Of a stretch of DNA of 6,153 nt, positions 5,555-6,153 are shown one piece after another. The DNA comes from Anaerolineaceae bacterium. Lineage in GTDB: Bacteria; Chloroflexota; Anaerolineae; Anaerolineales; Anaerolineaceae. Below the pieces are notes generated by a model. That model had not been told where the DNA came from and did no database searches. It saw only the letters and a list, made by a program, of their open reading frames with translations. Made by a program: the position numbers and the translations under genes. How positions within the stretch are numbered: the stretch's first letter is position 1; the number at the start of each line of letters is the position of its first letter. The stretch lies in NCBI GenBank assembly GCA_003501835.1, contig DNOU01000054.1:908-7060 (forward strand), in the 5' to 3' direction.

Positions 5555-5572
5555 GGCATGATATAATTGCCG
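5554..5572 (+). promoter_or_regulatory. slyD promoter: extended -10 box bracketed by a CGGCA/TGCCG inverted repeat
   Basis: TGATATAAT (5559-5567) is a perfect extended -10 box. It is flanked immediately by CGGCA (5554-5558) and TGCCG (5568-5572), exact inverted 5-mers. No good -35 is present. Initiation near 5574 gives a leader of about 35 nt to the TTG start. The symmetry around the -10 is what a repressor operator would look like, but five-base arms can occur by chance. Confidence 0.6.
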
Positions 5573-5609
5573 CCTAAACCTCCCTGATACCCCAAGAAAG
5601 CGAGCTATT

Positions 5610-6152
5610 TTGAATCAAACATCCGAATTTTCCAAAGTTGAAAAAGACCTCGTGGTGAGCATGGATTACACTCTCACCGTGGATGGCGAAATTGTGGACT
5701 CCAGCGAAGGCGATGATCCCATTGAATTCATCGTGGGACAAGGCAATATCATCCCGGGGCTTGAAAAAGAACTGTATGGGATGAAGGTTGGGGAAAAGAA
5801 AAGTGTATTTGTGCCGTCAGATGAAGGCTATGGCATCTACGATCCGGAAGCGCTCATGAGCATCAGCCGCACTGAATTCCCTGAGGATATTCCGATGGAA
5901 TTGGGCACGGAGATCACTGTCCAGGGTGAGGATGGCGAAGTCACCATGGCTGTTATCGAATCCTTCGACGAAGAGACGGTCACGCTAAATGGAAACCATC
6001 CGCTGGCCGGCAAGGATTTGAACTTCGAAGTCGAGATTAAGGGTATTCGCCAACCCACCGCCGAAGAACTCGAACACGGTCACGTGCATGGCGAAGACGA
6101 ACATGACTGCGACTGCGAAAGTGAAGACTGCGATTGTAGTCACTCCCACTAG
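5610..6152 (+). CDS. slyD: SlyD-type FKBP peptidyl-prolyl cis-trans isomerase with metal-binding tail
   Basis: SlyD is a cytoplasmic prolyl isomerase and chaperone that in E. coli also delivers nickel to hydrogenase. This 180-residue protein follows E. coli SlyD closely: KDLVVSMDYTLTVDGEIVDSS (12-32) opens the FKBP domain, with FIVGQGNIIPGLEKELYGM (40-58) and VGEKKSVFVPSDEGYGIYDPE (60-80). The insert-in-flap chaperone domain spans about 82-128 (ISRTEFPEDIP, then GEDGEVTMAVIE). NGNHPLAGKDLNFEVEIKGIR (127-147) closes the FKBP fold. The tail EELEHGHVHGEDEHDCDC through CDCSHSH (152-180) holds six His and four Cys and should bind divalent metal. The start is TTG at 5610, the only start codon in frame close ahead of the conserved part. 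The leader has only weak purine-rich ribosome-binding candidates (AAGAAAG 10 nt away, GAG 5 nt away). The next in-frame ATG (5661) would cut the first FKBP strand. It follows its own promoter and appears to start a new unit. Confidence 0.92.
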   Translation: MNQTSEFSKVEKDLVVSMDYTLTVDGEIVDSSEGDDPIEFIVGQGNIIPGLEKELYGMKVGEKKSVFVPSDEGYGIYDPEALMSISRTEFPEDIPMELGTEITVQGEDGEVTMAVIESFDEETVTLNGNHPLAGKDLNFEVEIKGIRQPTAEELEHGHVHGEDEHDCDCESEDCDCSHSH

Positions 6153-6153
6153 G

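Overview
The window looks like chromosomal DNA of an anaerobic member of the Chloroflexota, most likely class Anaerolineae. This rests on the mix of protein families and on remembered similarity of the small proteins and the SlyD-like protein to Anaerolineae sequences; no search was run. Base composition is moderate and even, and there is no sign of insertion sequences, phage genes, tRNA or rRNA genes, or CRISPR arrays.

Layout. (1) Positions 1-1375, minus strand: an atypical SDR/NDUFA9-like NAD(P)-binding protein, followed 26 nt later by the N-terminal 152 residues of a large GH57/DUF3536-type glycoside hydrolase that runs off the left edge. The SDR gene has an extended -10 box so close to its ATG that the mRNA may be leaderless. 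(2) Positions 1475-4423, plus strand: a tight four-gene cluster closed by a strong intrinsic terminator (4461-4492). It encodes a TIM-barrel-like protein with a C-terminal segment resembling half of a cell-wall-binding repeat 2, an FtsZ, a 72-residue basic protein, and a 71-residue protein with one C-terminal membrane helix. Gaps are 3, 17 and 10 nt, so the genes are probably co-transcribed and partly translationally coupled. (3) Positions 4744-5445: a membrane-anchored extracytoplasmic protein that resembles a degenerate LytR-CpsA-Psr (LCP) domain. (4) Positions 5610-6152: a complete SlyD-type FKBP peptidyl-prolyl isomerase with a His/Cys-rich metal-binding tail, starting with TTG. Its promoter region holds tandem repeats, a 12-bp imperfect hairpin, and an inverted repeat that brackets the -10 box exactly.

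The most interesting part is the ftsZ cluster. This FtsZ keeps the GTP-binding loops and the C-terminal partner-binding peptide, but its T7 loop reads NVDFSH where E. coli has NVDFAD, so one of the two conserved catalytic aspartates is a histidine. It lies outside a recognisable dcw cluster, with no ftsA or ftsQ beside it. Its neighbours include a tail-anchored mini-protein that could tether it to the membrane. The cluster may be a lineage-specific division or cytoskeletal module; that is inference from gene order and sequence features.
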